A DNA stretch of 64,000 bases from the NCBI RefSeq assembly GCF_025370935.1, contig NC_133491.1, positions 14,550,435 through 14,614,434 on the forward strand, in the 5' to 3' direction. The notes under the pieces were generated by a model. That model saw nothing but the letters and a program-made list of their open reading frames with translations. It was not told the origin of the DNA and ran no database searches. The stretch comes from Choristoneura fumiferana. Taxonomy: Eukaryota; Arthropoda; Insecta; Lepidoptera; Tortricidae. Shown piece after piece: positions 46,081 through 58,015 of this stretch (position 1 is its first letter; the number at the start of each line of letters is the position of its first letter). The translations under genes and the position numbers were made by a program.

Positions 46081-47420
46081 ATTAAAAAAAAGTTGATTTC
46101 TGGTGTTGTTTCACAATAAGTTTTCATTCAAATGACAAGCATGTATTGATTTGTCATTTAAAAAGTTACTCACGTAATTTCATAGGTAGGTAACATTTTG
46201 TTTGCTCTTTCTCTGCTCTATCTATAGGTAGGTACTCTACATTGACTCTACCTACATTACATTGTTATATTATAACTAATGGATTTTATCGATTTCAAGT
46301 GGATTTTAACAAGAAGCAGAGGTTGTTTACTGTGTGGCAATAGTAGATTGTACAACAAGAGCATAAAACAAGCCATTTTACCCAAGACGTTCAGCCACCC
46401 GTTACTAGCCGGGTAGATAGACACGTCGAGGGGAAAATGGGCTTAATGCTCGAGGTTTGCACTCCTGCTTTTCACACAGATTGCGAGGAAATGAAAAGAA
46501 AAGCACTAGAGCATGACAAGTAGAGCATAAAAAGTCATTTTATTACGCATAAACACGAACTTTAAGCGCGAGCATGAGAAGTGAAAAAGATCTTATTAAA
46601 CATGGGTAACGTTTGTATGAGGGAGTTTTATTTTTAAACTATTGTTAACTACCTATTAGCTGTATATTGTTTAATCTCAAAATACAAACTAAAAACCATG
46701 AACGAAAGATAGGTACAAACAGCGCAATTCACGGCGAACTTTAAAAAGGGAAGTTTCGTAATAAAACAACTAGGTATATTTTGATTCGTGCTTTAATTTA
46801 TTTTCTTTGAATTCTTAAAATTAAATACCTTGTACTTATAAAAGTATACAAACAAATCCTACTTAGTGTAGGTAATAGAAGTGACGGTAGTCTGAGATTC
46901 GTGGTGAAGGCAGGTACAATAGATAAGTTAAAGTACTCGTCATATGGATAAAATGATTTAAAATACCCTTCTGTCAGTAACACGATGGGTAGGTAACATC
47001 GAAGACGATTATTGTGTTTTTTTTTTTAGTTTTAATAGTTCCTGATAAATTTCAAGTCAGTCCGATCATTAAGCGGGCCAGCTTCACCACTAATTGATAC
47101 ATTTTATGTGACTATTTAATCATTATGACTTCCTTCTTTTAGTTGAAAAATGTGGCCTGGAGGAGATCGCTCTCAAGCAAGGTAAAAATAATGAAACGCA
47201 ACATAATAATTATGCATGGAATGTTAATAATACAACTAAAAATGTTTTTAACGTCATGCGGACGGGACATCTAATCCGACAAAACTAATAGAGACTGCAT
47301 GTCACATAGCTGTCACTTCAAATTTATCGATGAGTCGTGAAACCGGCCCAGTCCATTGCTGGAGTGTCTTTTTAGTGTCGCACTCGCTCTGTCTTTGTTT
47401 AGTTTATTTTATACAATATT
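46081..47420. other. Intergenic, nothing recognised
   Basis: AT-rich sequence with short frames only. It contains many taggtag/ctacct words common in lepidopteran non-coding DNA. Confidence 0.4.
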
Positions 47421-47429
47421 ATAATCTTA

Positions 47430-47574
47430 GGGGCTGTTTCACCATCCATTGATTAGTGTTAAGTGACGGTTAAATGTGATGCCGTCTATTCGAACAAAAC
47501 AAAAAGAGATGGCATCACATTTAACCGTCACTTAACACTAATCAATGGATGGTGAAACAGCCCCTTAGTGTTGT
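47430..47574. mobile_element. MITE with GGGGCTGTTTCACC ends, third copy
   Basis: ggggctgtttcaccatccat and its exact complement at the right end, flanked by TTA on both sides. The whole element folds nearly perfectly (ttaagtgacggttaaatgtg against cacatttaaccgtcacttaa). This is the best-preserved copy in the window. Confidence 0.85.
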
Positions 47575-47758
47575 AGGTACTTAAGTATTATAATTTTGTT
47601 GAAATGCGTATTAGGTACCCTATCTTAAGTGCTCATTATAGTTATACATAGAATTTGAGACTAGTTTTCACACTTTATACATATTATTAAAACTAGATGC
47701 TTATATTTAGGTACTTAAACGTAGTGTAAAAAAATTGTAAGAGAGTCCATAATAAGAT

Positions 47759-48245
47759 ACAGTCGCCATCAGATATATGTATCGTAGCGGCCAAGGTGTC
47801 CAAACATTTCTGAGCAAGACCAAATTTCAATAAATTCTTCACACTGTCCTAAATACCATTTATATCACAGCTATTGCAATTCCATAAATATCTGTTCGCA
47901 CAAAATGTCAAACGTAGGCATCTAAGCAATAAGTGATTTCACAAATATCTGCTCATCTGAGGAAAATTAATATACCTTGTGTCATTGTCATACGTAGTAT
48001 AATTGATGCAGATCTTTGTGAACGCCCTTATTCCTTCGATACGTTTGACATTTCGTGTGATCAGATATTTTTGGCTGGACGTAGGTACCTATGCAAAGAA
48101 ATTAGTGCTTAGATGTTTATGGCATTGCAATAGCTACGGTATAAATAGTATTTGCAGTATGCAGGATTTAATGAAATTTAGTCTTGCTCAGAAATCTTTG
48201 GACACCTTAATTGGCCGCTCGATATATTTGATAGCGACTGTACCT
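47759..48245. mobile_element. 490-bp inverted-repeat element
   Basis: tacagtcgccatcagatata at the left and gatagcgactgta at the right are inverted. The arms continue for more than 200 bases (gccaaggtgtccaaacattt ctgagcaag against cttgctcagaaatctttgga caccttaattggc). Non-coding. Confidence 0.75.
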
Positions 48246-48342
48246 AAGTACCTACTTACACATCATTCCCATCATTCAAATAAAAAAAAATTGTAGCACC
48301 CTTACTTTACTTATTATTCAACAAAATCGTTACTTTAGACAC

Positions 48343-48492
48343 GTACAGTCAAACAAATTGAATCATGACACAGGGTGGAGCCTTTTAATAGTCATTTCTA
48401 TGATTTCCTTGATTAAAGTATGAGATGTCAACATGACATTAGCAGCAAAAAGGTTCCACCCTGGGTCATGATTAAATTTGTTCAACTGTACG
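48343..48492. mobile_element. MITE with GTACAGTCAAACAAATT ends
   Basis: gtacagtcaaacaaattgaa at the left and aaatttgttcaactgtac at the right pair; inner arms catgacacagggtggagcct and aaggttccaccctgggtcat g also pair. Partial relatives at about 54010-54165 and 60150-60235. Confidence 0.7.
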
Positions 48493-48559
48493 TAGAAACA
48501 AAAACGTTGACAAATAGACGGATTTTGACTCTCTGGAACACTTTGCTCCTAAAATATGT

Positions 48560-48785
48560 TTCATCATCATCATCATCAGCCGGAAGACGTCCACTGCTGA
48601 ACAAAGGCCTCCCCCTTAGACCGCCACAATGAACGACAACTCGCCACTTGCATCCACCGGTTTCCCGCAACTCTCACGATGTCGTCAGTCCACCTGGTGG
48701 GAGGCTTGCCAACGCCTCGTCTTCCGGTTCGTGGTCGCCACTCGAGAACTTTTCTCCCCCAACGGTTATCTGTTCTTCGAGCGAT
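48560..48785 (+). mobile_element. Lepidopteran interspersed repeat (LINE/SINE body)
   Basis: Starts with (atc)n, then agccggaagacgtccactgc, tgaacaaaggcctccccctt, and cagtccacctggtgggaggc. The longest of the three copies in the window; it runs directly into a LINE 3' end. Confidence 0.6.
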
Positions 48786-48930
48786 ATCTTGAGGTATCCC
48801 ATCTTAGGCCTCTAGGTTGGCAACGCATCTGAAATACCCCTGGTGTTGCAGATGTTTATGGGCGGTGGTGATCTCTTACCATCAGGAGACCCACTTGCTC
48901 GTTTGCCATCCAGTCGAATAAAAAAAAATA
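48786..48930 (+). mobile_element. LINE 3' end with A-tail
   Basis: aggtatcccatcttaggcct, ttggcaacgcatctg, aggagacccacttgctcgtt and a terminal A-run; same family as 34875. Confidence 0.7.
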
Positions 48931-49172
48931 TTGGACGAGAAGTACCTTTCATTTAGGGGGGGGGGGGGGGTTTGCCATAATCCCCACGCTTGGCAGGCGC
49001 TTGGGGATCGCAGGGATCGCAGTATTACGTTGATGGTATACGCAGAAGACGCTGCAGCCCGTCTTCTGGATTTCCCCTTTATCGCCTTCTACGACAACCA
49101 TCGGGATGGAATGGGGGGGAGCTATTCTTGTCCGGACACCCCACGGACAATATGTTTAATCAAACTTAATAC

Positions 49173-49475
49173 AATGTTTTTTTTTATTTTTTTTTATTTT
49201 TTATGACAAAGGAAGGTAAACGAGCAAATGGGTCACCTGACCGTAAGTGATCACCACTGCCTATGGACACCTGCAACACCAGAGGGATTGCAGGTGCGTT
49301 ACCAACCTAGAGGGCTAAGGTAAAATGCCTCTTGTGCCAGTAATTTCACCGGCTGTCTTACTCTCCTCACCGGAACACAACAGAGCAAGCACTGCTGCTT
49401 GGCGGTAGGATTAACGAGTAAGATGGTGGTAGCGATCCGGACGGACCCTGCACTAGGTCCTACCACCCGCAAGAA
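49173..49475 (-). mobile_element. LINE 3' end, reverse orientation
   Basis: A T-run, then aaacgagcaaatgggtcacc, gtgccagtaatttcaccggc, tggtggtagcgatccggacg: the complement of the 34875 family. Confidence 0.7.
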
Positions 49476-49479
49476 TAAA

Positions 49480-50560
49480 ATTCATTTTATAAATATTATT
49501 TACCTTGACACTAACTTATTTCTTAGATATTCTTACATATTTTTGCGACTTTATACACTTTTTAAATTCTTTTACTAAAACAGGACCTCAAAAATTATCT
49601 AGAAATTACAATCTAGACATTTGAAGTCCAAACTGTCGGGTTGCAACTCTACTTAAGTACCTACCTAAGTTAAGTACCAATTCTAGCTATATAGGTCTCC
49701 CTTGACTACATGCATGTAGTACGACATGGAACTACCCTGCTAGAATTGGTCTCAGAAGGTAGGGTTGCGGATTTTAACGGTACTTATTTTTGTCATAAAA
49801 ACTTTGAGAACGGCTAAATATTTTTTCGTTTCCCTTCACTTGTACCAGAACGATTTTTCAAATCATATCATTTGAAAATGCCGCTGGAAAGTGGTTACAA
49901 ACTGTGCTGAATAAAAAATAAAATAAAAAATACACATTCAGATCCACTAGTTACTTTTGTATATTATCTTATCTACTTCATATTATGTATCAAAAATTTA
50001 ATTCGAACTCTTCTTTTTAGCAATACCTACGCAGCTTAGACTTTTACCACTTTTAAATGGCATTTTCGAAAATTGAGTCGAATGTTACAACTTTCGTTAG
50101 AAAACAAGGAACGGTGGGATTTCCAAACCATCGTCACTATTAATAGATCTGCCAACTCTCTATAGCATTCTTAACAATAAGGATAATATTATTATACTTT
50201 TACTCGATAGGACTACATTTCATTAGTCATCATTTTCAGTAGGTACAGTACATTACTGTACACTAATAGTAGCTCACACATTTTCGTGCAAGTAGCTCGC
50301 ACGCTTGTGTCATATGTGTTGTATGAAGTTTGACATACGTGCGATAGATCTACAGGCACAAACATGAGCAAGCTTTCAGGCATGTGTATTCCGGGTCTCA
50401 GGCCAGGGATTCACATGGGGACAAAATGTGCGGCTGCACTATCGCCAGCGACATCGGGCTGTGGTAGAATACTTTTGGTCATATTTTAGGGTACATTATG
50501 TCGAGCGAGTTGCCACTTCAATTTGTTTATTTTGTATCTGGAGGCGGGCCTTGAGTAGAC
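49480..50560. other. Intergenic between arfaptin and the GPCR; nothing recognised
   Basis: No convincing coding region or named repeat. Minus-strand AATAAA near 50525 could end the GPCR mRNA. Confidence 0.4.
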
Positions 50561-50564
50561 ACTC

Positions 50565-51272
50565 GCGTCGAACCTAGAGCGAGCATCGCACCGGGCTTAA
50601 AGCTTAAAGCAGGTACAGGGCCTTATAGAGTGCGCGATCGCGCCGGGCCTACAGCGGGCGTTGGCGCCGGGTTTAGAGCGATCGGCGGCTGGGTTATATC
50701 AACCGCCTCATTTTCGTGGTCACATTTTTTATGAATGGGCTGTAGAATTTGATGGCATTTTCGATTATTTTTTATAACGTCCCATACTTCTACTAGATAA
50801 CCTGGATATTGTATGTAACAGAATCTTCTACCATGTCAACAAAAATACAAACGGAATAAACTCTCGAATTAATGTCCCGGCACCGGGCACAGAGCGGGTA
50901 GTCGCACCGTGCCTGTAGCGGTGGGTTCCACCGGTCCTAGAGCGGGCGTTCGCGCCGAGCCTAGAGCGGGTGGTCGCACCAGGTCTAGAGTGGGCGTTCG
51001 CGCCGGGCCTAGAGCGGGCGTTCGCGCCGAGCCTAGAGCGGGTGGTCGCACCAGGTCTAGAGTGGGCGTTCGCGCCGGGCCTAGAACGGGCGTTCGCGCC
51101 GAGCCTAGAGCAGGTGGTTGCACCAGGTCTAGAGTGGGCGTTCGCGCCGGGCCTAGAGCAGGTGGTTGCACCAGGTCTAGAGTGGGCGTTCGCGCCGAGC
51201 CTAGAGCAGGTGGTTGCACCAGGTCTAGAGTGGGCGTTCGCGCCGGGCCTAGAGCGGGCGTTCCCGCCAAGG
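50565..51272. repeat. 24-bp minisatellite at the 3' end of the GPCR gene
   Basis: From about 50928 to 51270 some 14 units of gcctagagcgggcgttcgcg ccgg alternate with ggtctagagtgggcgttcgc and cctagagcgggtggtcgcac forms. A decayed outlier of the same motif sits at 50570-50690. The array reaches the base before the GPCR stop codon, so it forms the 3' untranslated region. Confidence 0.9.
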
Positions 51273-51404
51273 TCAGTCAAGCAGTTGCGGCGGCGTCGGC
51301 AGCGCGCGGAGCGGCCGCATCTCCGCGCCGGAGCTGTCGCTCACCAGGATGGTCTCTTGCGGGCAGCACGACGTCTTTATGGACTCCGTCGACGTCTTGT
51401 GGTT
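51273..51404 (-). CDS. Prostaglandin-receptor-like GPCR, last exon (cytoplasmic tail)
   Basis: Acceptor tgtattctccag, phase 0, then NHKTSTESIKTSCCPQETIL VSDSSGAEMRPLRALPTPPQ LLD and TGA. Joined to the previous exon at CFKR. Ser/Thr-rich and with a Cys pair, as expected of a regulated GPCR tail. Confidence 0.75.
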   Translation of the reverse strand, partial: NHKTSTESIKTSCCPQETILVSDSSGAEMRPLRALPTPPQLLD

Positions 51405-51901
51405 CTGGAGAATACAGACAAACGATGCAATGACTTTATTGAACACAAAAAATACACTACCTACCATTGACAAAAATTACAAGGTAAGCAAAGGGTCTTA
51501 TCGGCGACTGCTAGAAAAGTAGGGTAGTGTAGTAGGGTATGCAGTATAAAATGAGTCGTAAGTACCCACACGTATTGCGTTTAGTTCACATTGTACGAAA
51601 TGTAGGCAAGTAAGTAGGTAGACTGAAATGGTTTACTGTAAATAAATATTCTTGGTAATAATAATAATAAGCCATTTATTTCGGACAGAATCCATAGAGG
51701 CTAGTTACAATGAAAATACAAGTATAAAAAGTAAGTAAATATGAAATGATGTTCTAGTATCTTTGGTATCATAGTTTTTACTTCAAAATACTTGATGTAA
51801 TAATTCGATGTAATGAATTGTCGATGAAATGATACGTGAAACGTTGTCCTTGAACTGACATTCGTTAAAAAGTTCGTCGATGGTTGAAAGGTTCCACCCA
51901 C

Positions 51902-52090
51902 CCGCTTGAAGCAGCCGGCGAGCGCGTGCGAGAGTGCGCGCGCGCAGCCCGAGCGGCCGCGCCGCATGAGCACGTACAGCAGCGGGTCCAGCACGTAGTT
52001 GAGCAACATCAGCAGATCGGACGCGGCGCCCAGCGCGCCCAGCCGCCGCCACCAGCCCGCGCCCAGCGACAGGTACAGCGACGACGTGAT
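51902..52090 (-). CDS. Prostaglandin-receptor-like GPCR, exon with TM7
   Basis: Acceptor tgttgtccttag; reads ITSSLYLSLGAGWWRRLGAL GAASDLLMLLNYVLDPLLYV LMRRGRSGCARALSHALAGC FKR, donor CGG|GTGGGT, phase 0 at both ends. DPLLYVLMRR is the DPxxY form of the NPxxY motif that prostanoid receptors carry (DPWVYILLR), followed by helix 8. Confidence 0.85.
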
Positions 52091-52632
52091 CTAAGGACAA
52101 CACGAGACGGCCGGGTGTTCTAGCGGTAGGCTGACAACTGAACGACAGGGGGCAGGGGTGTTATTTACTGCTTCTAGGTAACTCTGTGTCTCGAGCATTT
52201 CCGCAGCGCAGTGAACAAAAACAACGCTCAGAGCGGCTCTACTCTACCGCGGCTCGCGGCCGTAGCCTGTAATCATTGCGCGTGATTCATGGCGTCAGCA
52301 AAACTGCCATTGCTTCGCGAAGCTTCGTCACAGGAGAAAATATTTAACAGAACGCGACCCCAAGCCGCGGCGTGATGACTAAGAAGTTCTCTATGTTAGG
52401 CATCCTGCAGAAAACGACAAAATGTGGCGAAGTTTTTCACCAGATCTTCGGTCCAGACCTTGTGGAGGGCCTACCGAAGCTGCAACTTCTAGTGCGCGGC
52501 CGCTATTCAAAAATATTACATTGTTATTACATTGGCTACACCAAACTGTCAAAATGGCAAATCTGTACAGTGTTTGTGCAAAATGAAAAAAAAAACGTTA
52601 AAGTAAGATCATAATAATTATTATGGAGAAGT

Positions 52633-53302
52633 ACCCGAGAAGCTGTATCCCGTCGGCATATTAATGAGCCAAGACGATGCTTGAACGACTCTTTGTCTCT
52701 ATATTAATTAAGAAACAACCCACCTCTTACCACAATAATCATAACGAATAAAACACTTCAAGATTCTCATTCATTTCTTAATTTATCACTTTGAACTTAC
52801 TTTTCGACTCTACGCAGAGCTGAAACTGCTTTTATCATAATTTTACTATCATTTAGGTACATACCTAACTGAAAATAACAAATGCACTAGATTTTAATTC
52901 CATTCAAAGCTACCACCCTACTTCATTTTATCCGGAGTTTGTTTGTGTTTACTATTGTTATTAATAACCCGAGAAGCTGCATCCCGTCGGGATAGTAATG
53001 AGCCAAGACGATGCTTGAACGACTCTTTGTCTCTATATTAATTAAGAAACAACCCACCTTTTACTAGAATAATCATAACGAATAAAATACTTTAAGATTC
53101 TCATTCATTTATTAATTTATCATTTTGAACTTACTTTTCGACTCTACGAAGAGCTGAAACTGCCTTTCTCATAATTTTACTAGCATTTAGGTTGTTCATT
53201 ATAGCTAACTGAAAATAACGAGTGCACTAGATTGTAATTCCTACCACCCTACTTCATTTATCCGGAGTTTGTTTGTGTTTACGATTGTTATTAATATTAT
53301 CG
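52633..53302. repeat. Two-copy tandem duplication, 335-bp unit
   Basis: cccgagaagctgtatcccgt at 52633 and cccgagaagctgcatcccgt at 52968 start two collinear copies that share most of their sequence (ttcgactctacg[ca/aa]gagctgaa, ggagtttgtttgtgttta). Copy 2 has small indels. Confidence 0.85.
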
Positions 53303-53693
53303 GGTGATTCGTTCAGCCTCGCCGCACGCCGTCAATAATAACTGCGCCCACTCAGCTTAATTGATCTCATTTAGAGGGTAGAAGTATCTGAAGTATGAGT
53401 AATAATGCACTCGCTGCCCACTGTCGTAAAGTCTCATGGCGACCGCCGTTAATAACCTCAGTATATTATTGTTTTGCCATCCTAATATAGAAACTGTTCT
53501 TTTGAAGACGAGAGGAAGACAACTTCGTTACTTTGGAATAACAGATTTTTTTAGTGGCTGCACCAGGCCAGAGCCAGTTTTTTATGTAACTGTTCTTTTT
53601 ACTGAATATATATTTCATTCATTAGAGATCTCTCTCCAGGCAGATGTCATGCTTGGGGACCGAAGTCCAAAGGAGATACGTTGGAAGTTGTAT

Positions 53694-53992
53694 TAGGGCG
53701 TTTTGGTGTAAAGGTGTACCCTTTCCTTTTTTCAATTTTGGAAAAATATGGCTTTTCCTACTCAGAATCAAGAGCGATCGATTGCGATAGTTTAATTTTT
53801 GATACAAAAATGTATGAGTCAGTTTTGTTACTGCCAACTAGTGTGAAAAAATGTAACAAAACTGAAAAATTTTTGGGGGCATTTTTTAAACTATCGGAAT
53901 TGATTGTGCTCTTGATCCTGAGTAGGAAAAACCACATTTATTCCAAAATTGAAAAAAGGGTATATATATCTGTACACGAAAACGCCCATTAA
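53694..53992. mobile_element. Foldback/MITE of about 300 bp
   Basis: ttagggcgttttggtgtaaa through gcgatcgattgcgatagttt is mirrored by aaactatcggaattgattgt through gaaaacgcccattaa. The arms of about 110 bases are diverged; the loop has aaaatgtatgagtcagtttt. Confidence 0.65.
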
Positions 53993-55440
53993 TGCGTCCG
54001 AGTTGTGAAATTTCGATAACACCATGCAAGTATATTGGAGTAGATGGCGTTGCACCAGGGTTATTTTCCTAATCAATTTTACTATGATTTCTTGGGCAAA
54101 TGTATGGGATTTCAACATGATATGAGATGTCAACATGAAATTCAGTAACACAAAGGTATAGCGATGCAGTTGCTTTGACTGTTCATAACAAAAGCGATGA
54201 TTTCTTGCATGGAATCCGGAATGCTTTTATAGGTGTGTCGACTGATCACTGTTTATTTATTTCTCTAGTGCGCGTTAGCATTCTAGATGGGAGTGCAGCG
54301 CTTGCGCATGGCGATTGTGTTTTGTTACAAACAACATTGAACTTGGGATTAGAGACCCATTTATATGCGAGAAACACCGTCGAGTTGTGGTTTGTTGACG
54401 ATAATCGATCACTGATGTAATTAGCTGTTGATAGTGATGATTAGTAATGACATTGTGTAGTACTTCGTAGTTTGTTGCATCCGAAAGCATACCTAACTCA
54501 CGCTTTTAGGGTCCGTAGATCAATCGGCAAAAACGTAGGCAAAAACGCAGCCCTTATAGGATTACACTTTGCTGTCCGTCAGACCGTCTGTCCGTCCGTT
54601 CATCTGTCATGATTTTTTTTTACAGGACCCCATGGGGGTTGTCAAGCTGAAATAATTATCAAATGATCATGTCTGCCACCCTTGAAGCCTTCTTGAAGCA
54701 GTGATAAAACAATAAAACTTCAGTAAACTTAAGCAAAAGATTGTCAGTAAAAAGGTTTTCCGTATAACGTATAACTAAATTACCAGGAAATCAAAACCTA
54801 ATAAAGGTACTTCCAATTGTCCTGGAACCTTGAAGTATGAAATCAAAACCTAATAAGGTACTTCCAGTTGTCCTGGAACCTTGAAGTATGATATGAAGGT
54901 AGCTCTTATACCAAAATTAGTAAGAAATATTTAACGTCAGAAAATCTTAATTTTTTCCGTCTATCTATTTATGCATCCACACACTGACAATCTAGTCAGA
55001 TTTTCCTCTCTTTCTGTGTTGCCTACCGAGAATCTTTCCCACTCCTGGTGGGTGGATCTACCATTTTATTTGCAATTTTGCACTCGTTTTGCACTGACGT
55101 ACCGTCTGTCTTCAATCAGATCCATTTATCCATTAGCCGTCGGTTAGTATGCGCGGCGCGCGGCTGCGAAATATTTCATTGTTTCGCCAAATGCTGAATC
55201 CATCGATCGGATCATCGTAACACAGCCCGTAGAATTTAAACGAGGCATTAAACAGCCGTGTCGTTTTAATTGGCCACAGCCATTTTTAATATAAACAGAC
55301 AGCTCCATTGATAAATTTTGAATTCTAACTAATATTAAAAATGGGAGTATCTTTGTTTTTAAATAAGAAGAAAGAAAGAAAGAAAATACATTTTTTAACG
55401 CCATAAAACAAACATAGAACAGATAAAGACATACATGACT

Positions 55441-55830
55441 CTAAATAGGTCCCCACTCAGCATAATGCCACGGCAAGCCGTGGCGCTGATTTTCAGTAAG
55501 GACGTTATCTAAAAACTATCTTAAAATAAAAATAATAACTGGCTTTTATAAGGGTACAGATTAAATAAAATAAAATAATAATAATAAGAAGAAGACAAAG
55601 AATACTTACCTAAGAAACCTTAACTTAATATATCTATATGTTACTATAAACATAAAAATTATAAAAAGAACACCCCGTCCAAAAGATCTGCCTGTGGCAG
55701 AGTTCCCATGATGCTGGCCGCATTACCCCTTTGGACCGCAAGGTGTCAATCAACCGGGAAGAAAGGGCCTTTATGAAACACTTCATATCGGCTGACCAAG
55801 GCCCTAGAGTCTCAACAGCAAAATATTAAT
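55441..55830. mobile_element. Possible LINE-derived fragment
   Basis: aggtccccactcagcataat and accccgtccaaaagatctgc belong to an interspersed pattern; aatggtcccaactcagcatg at 58090 is a second hit of the first phrase. No frame survives. Confidence 0.35.
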
Positions 55831-56370
55831 TAAATTAAAAATTAAAAATAAATAACAAAATAATAAATTATATGGCAACACCGGCTTAAACAGTTCATTC
55901 GTGTGCAGTTGAATTATTTTAAGTCACCGCCAAAAATCTTCATACATTTATTTGAGTCTTCAATAATTTATTAAATTAAACAAACTTAGAGTACTTACTT
56001 ACTTACTAAATCATCAAATCTACATTCGATACACTGTATCCACATCTACATACATATTTTACGAGATAGGAAAATATAAAAATACTCATTTGATCGGATG
56101 TGGACGGGTCACGGGTCTGCCCGCGCGGTTAATGGGAAGCGCTCGCTTTTCCGACCACGGGTTGAACAATGATTAGCTGTCAGTATCGGTTGCTTTTGGA
56201 TCCTTCACCTCTAGATTTATTTGTTTTTTTTTATAATTCAAACCAAAAACAGCAATACATATACAGAAAAATTATAATTATAATTATTTTTTACTTTTTT
56301 GCTGTCTCTTTTGGCAGCTTTTTTTTGTCGGCGTTATTTCGGGTGTTTTTTTCGGCGTTTTTTGTCGGCG

Positions 56371-56572
56371 TTTATTTTTTTTATTTTTTATTCGACTGGA
56401 TGGAAAACGAGCAAGTGGGTCTCCTGATGGTAAGGGATTACCACCGCCCATATACATCTGCAACACCAGGGGTATTGCAGATGCGTTGCCAACCTAGAGG
56501 TCTAAGATGGGATACCTCAAGTGCCAGTAATTTCACCGGCACTTTGCAAGCACTGCTGCTTCACGGCAGGAT
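56371..56572 (-). mobile_element. LINE 3' end, reverse orientation
   Basis: A T-rich start, then aaacgagcaagtgggtctcc, ttgccaacctagaggtctaa, tgccagtaatttcaccggca: complement of the 34875 family, 5'-truncated. Confidence 0.7.
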
Positions 56573-57599
56573 TAGGATTAAGATTCCTGAACCGAAAAAT
56601 GACCTTAACATTATAATCGTGAATAAATCAACTGCACTTACTGATTCTTCATTGGCAACCAAAATGATAACCCGCTGACTTGAGGCAATATGAGATAAAA
56701 TCTGATAGAGTCAGATAGAGACTGTTATTAACCCATTTATAGACCATGATATAAACTACCTAGATGTAATAAATGCGATCTTTGTCTATTATTTATTAAA
56801 ACATTGTCATTAACTTTGAGTTCAATGCTTTAAAATAAGATCTTGTTCATTATTATACATATGTAGGTATTCGTTGACTGTTGCACCGTATGTAAATTAA
56901 TATTTTCAAACAGAGCTCTTAGTGTTTCAGAAAACAGTCATAAAAATCGAATCTGTTGATTGCGTTGACCTAGTTTGATTTTTACTGCTTCGAGGGATCA
57001 GTATAGACCGTAAGGCTCCGCTTCCACCAGAGATGTGCAAGGATACGTATATTTGACACGAAACATGTGGTGGTGGTGATAGATGGGTTTGTGTGATTGT
57101 GTGTGTTCAGTGTGGAGGTGGGGGAACTGTATGGACACACATTTCTTGCGTAAACGTAGCTAACATGAGCTCACGGGTGAGCAAAGTAATTGTTTTAGTT
57201 AAATTTAATTGATTATTGATTATGGACCTCCGCACAGTAACGCCTGATTCAATAAACTATATAAAAGTAGCTCATTTATGTGTGAGTAGAATCGAACCAT
57301 GGATTTAAAGCCCGAATCAGAGACTCCTTATATACGAATGTTTTGCGCCGATTATACACAAAGCGTTCATTTGTTTTACAGGAAATTCACTACGAATACT
57401 TGGTAACTAAATCGCGCGCGAACCATCAAGGCCGCGGCACTAGTTTGCATCTTCACATGGCGCGCGCGCAGAATATAAAGTTTATTGTAATGATCCCCTT
57501 TATTGATGAATGTAAGCAGCCATTGTGTGGGCACGCTTTGTTTGATTGGTGCGTGGCCAGTTCGGTAGCCGGACTAATGTCAAAGAGGTCAAAAGCACT

Positions 57600-58015
57600 G
57601 AGAAATTCTGCAGCTATCTATTTTTTGAACTACATTTGCATTCCAAATTCCAAGTCGATGCCATTAGCCGTTGAAGAGTTCCGTCCTGCGAACACGACCC
57701 TGGCCAGACTATCAGGATGTGACCACCAAATTATTTGCAAACACAATACAATACAAAGACTCTTTATTGTACACCAGACATAGTAAGCGATACAGAAAAC
57801 AGATACACAGAGAGAAAATTACAAGGCGAGCAATAGGCGGCCTTATCGCTTAAGAGCGATCTCTTCCAGGCAACCTTTTTACAGAAAGAAGGACAGGATT
57901 ACATAAGTAAACCAAATTTCAAATCAACCCAACTACTGGAAATTGGTCGAATTTAACTTGCAAGATTTGATTACAGACAGACAGACAACGGGACAGGTGA
58001 AACTAATTAAAAGCT
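57600..58015 (+). mobile_element. Interspersed repeat (copy shared with 62400-62620)
   Basis: tccaagtcgatgccattagc, gagttccgtcctgcgaac and caaccc aactactggaaattgg recur at 62430-62590. A different repeat (ctttattgtacaccagacat, aggcgagcaataggcggcct) is inserted at about 57745-57890. Confidence 0.5.

Noticed and set aside
50828..51470. Open frames of 133-174 codons through the 24-bp array
   Set aside because: Repeat translation only, in the 3' untranslated region of the GPCR; the last real exon is 51273-51404.
56169..56678. 169-codon frame with a hydrophobic start
   Set aside because: Built from a T-rich tract and a reverse LINE 3' end; not a gene.
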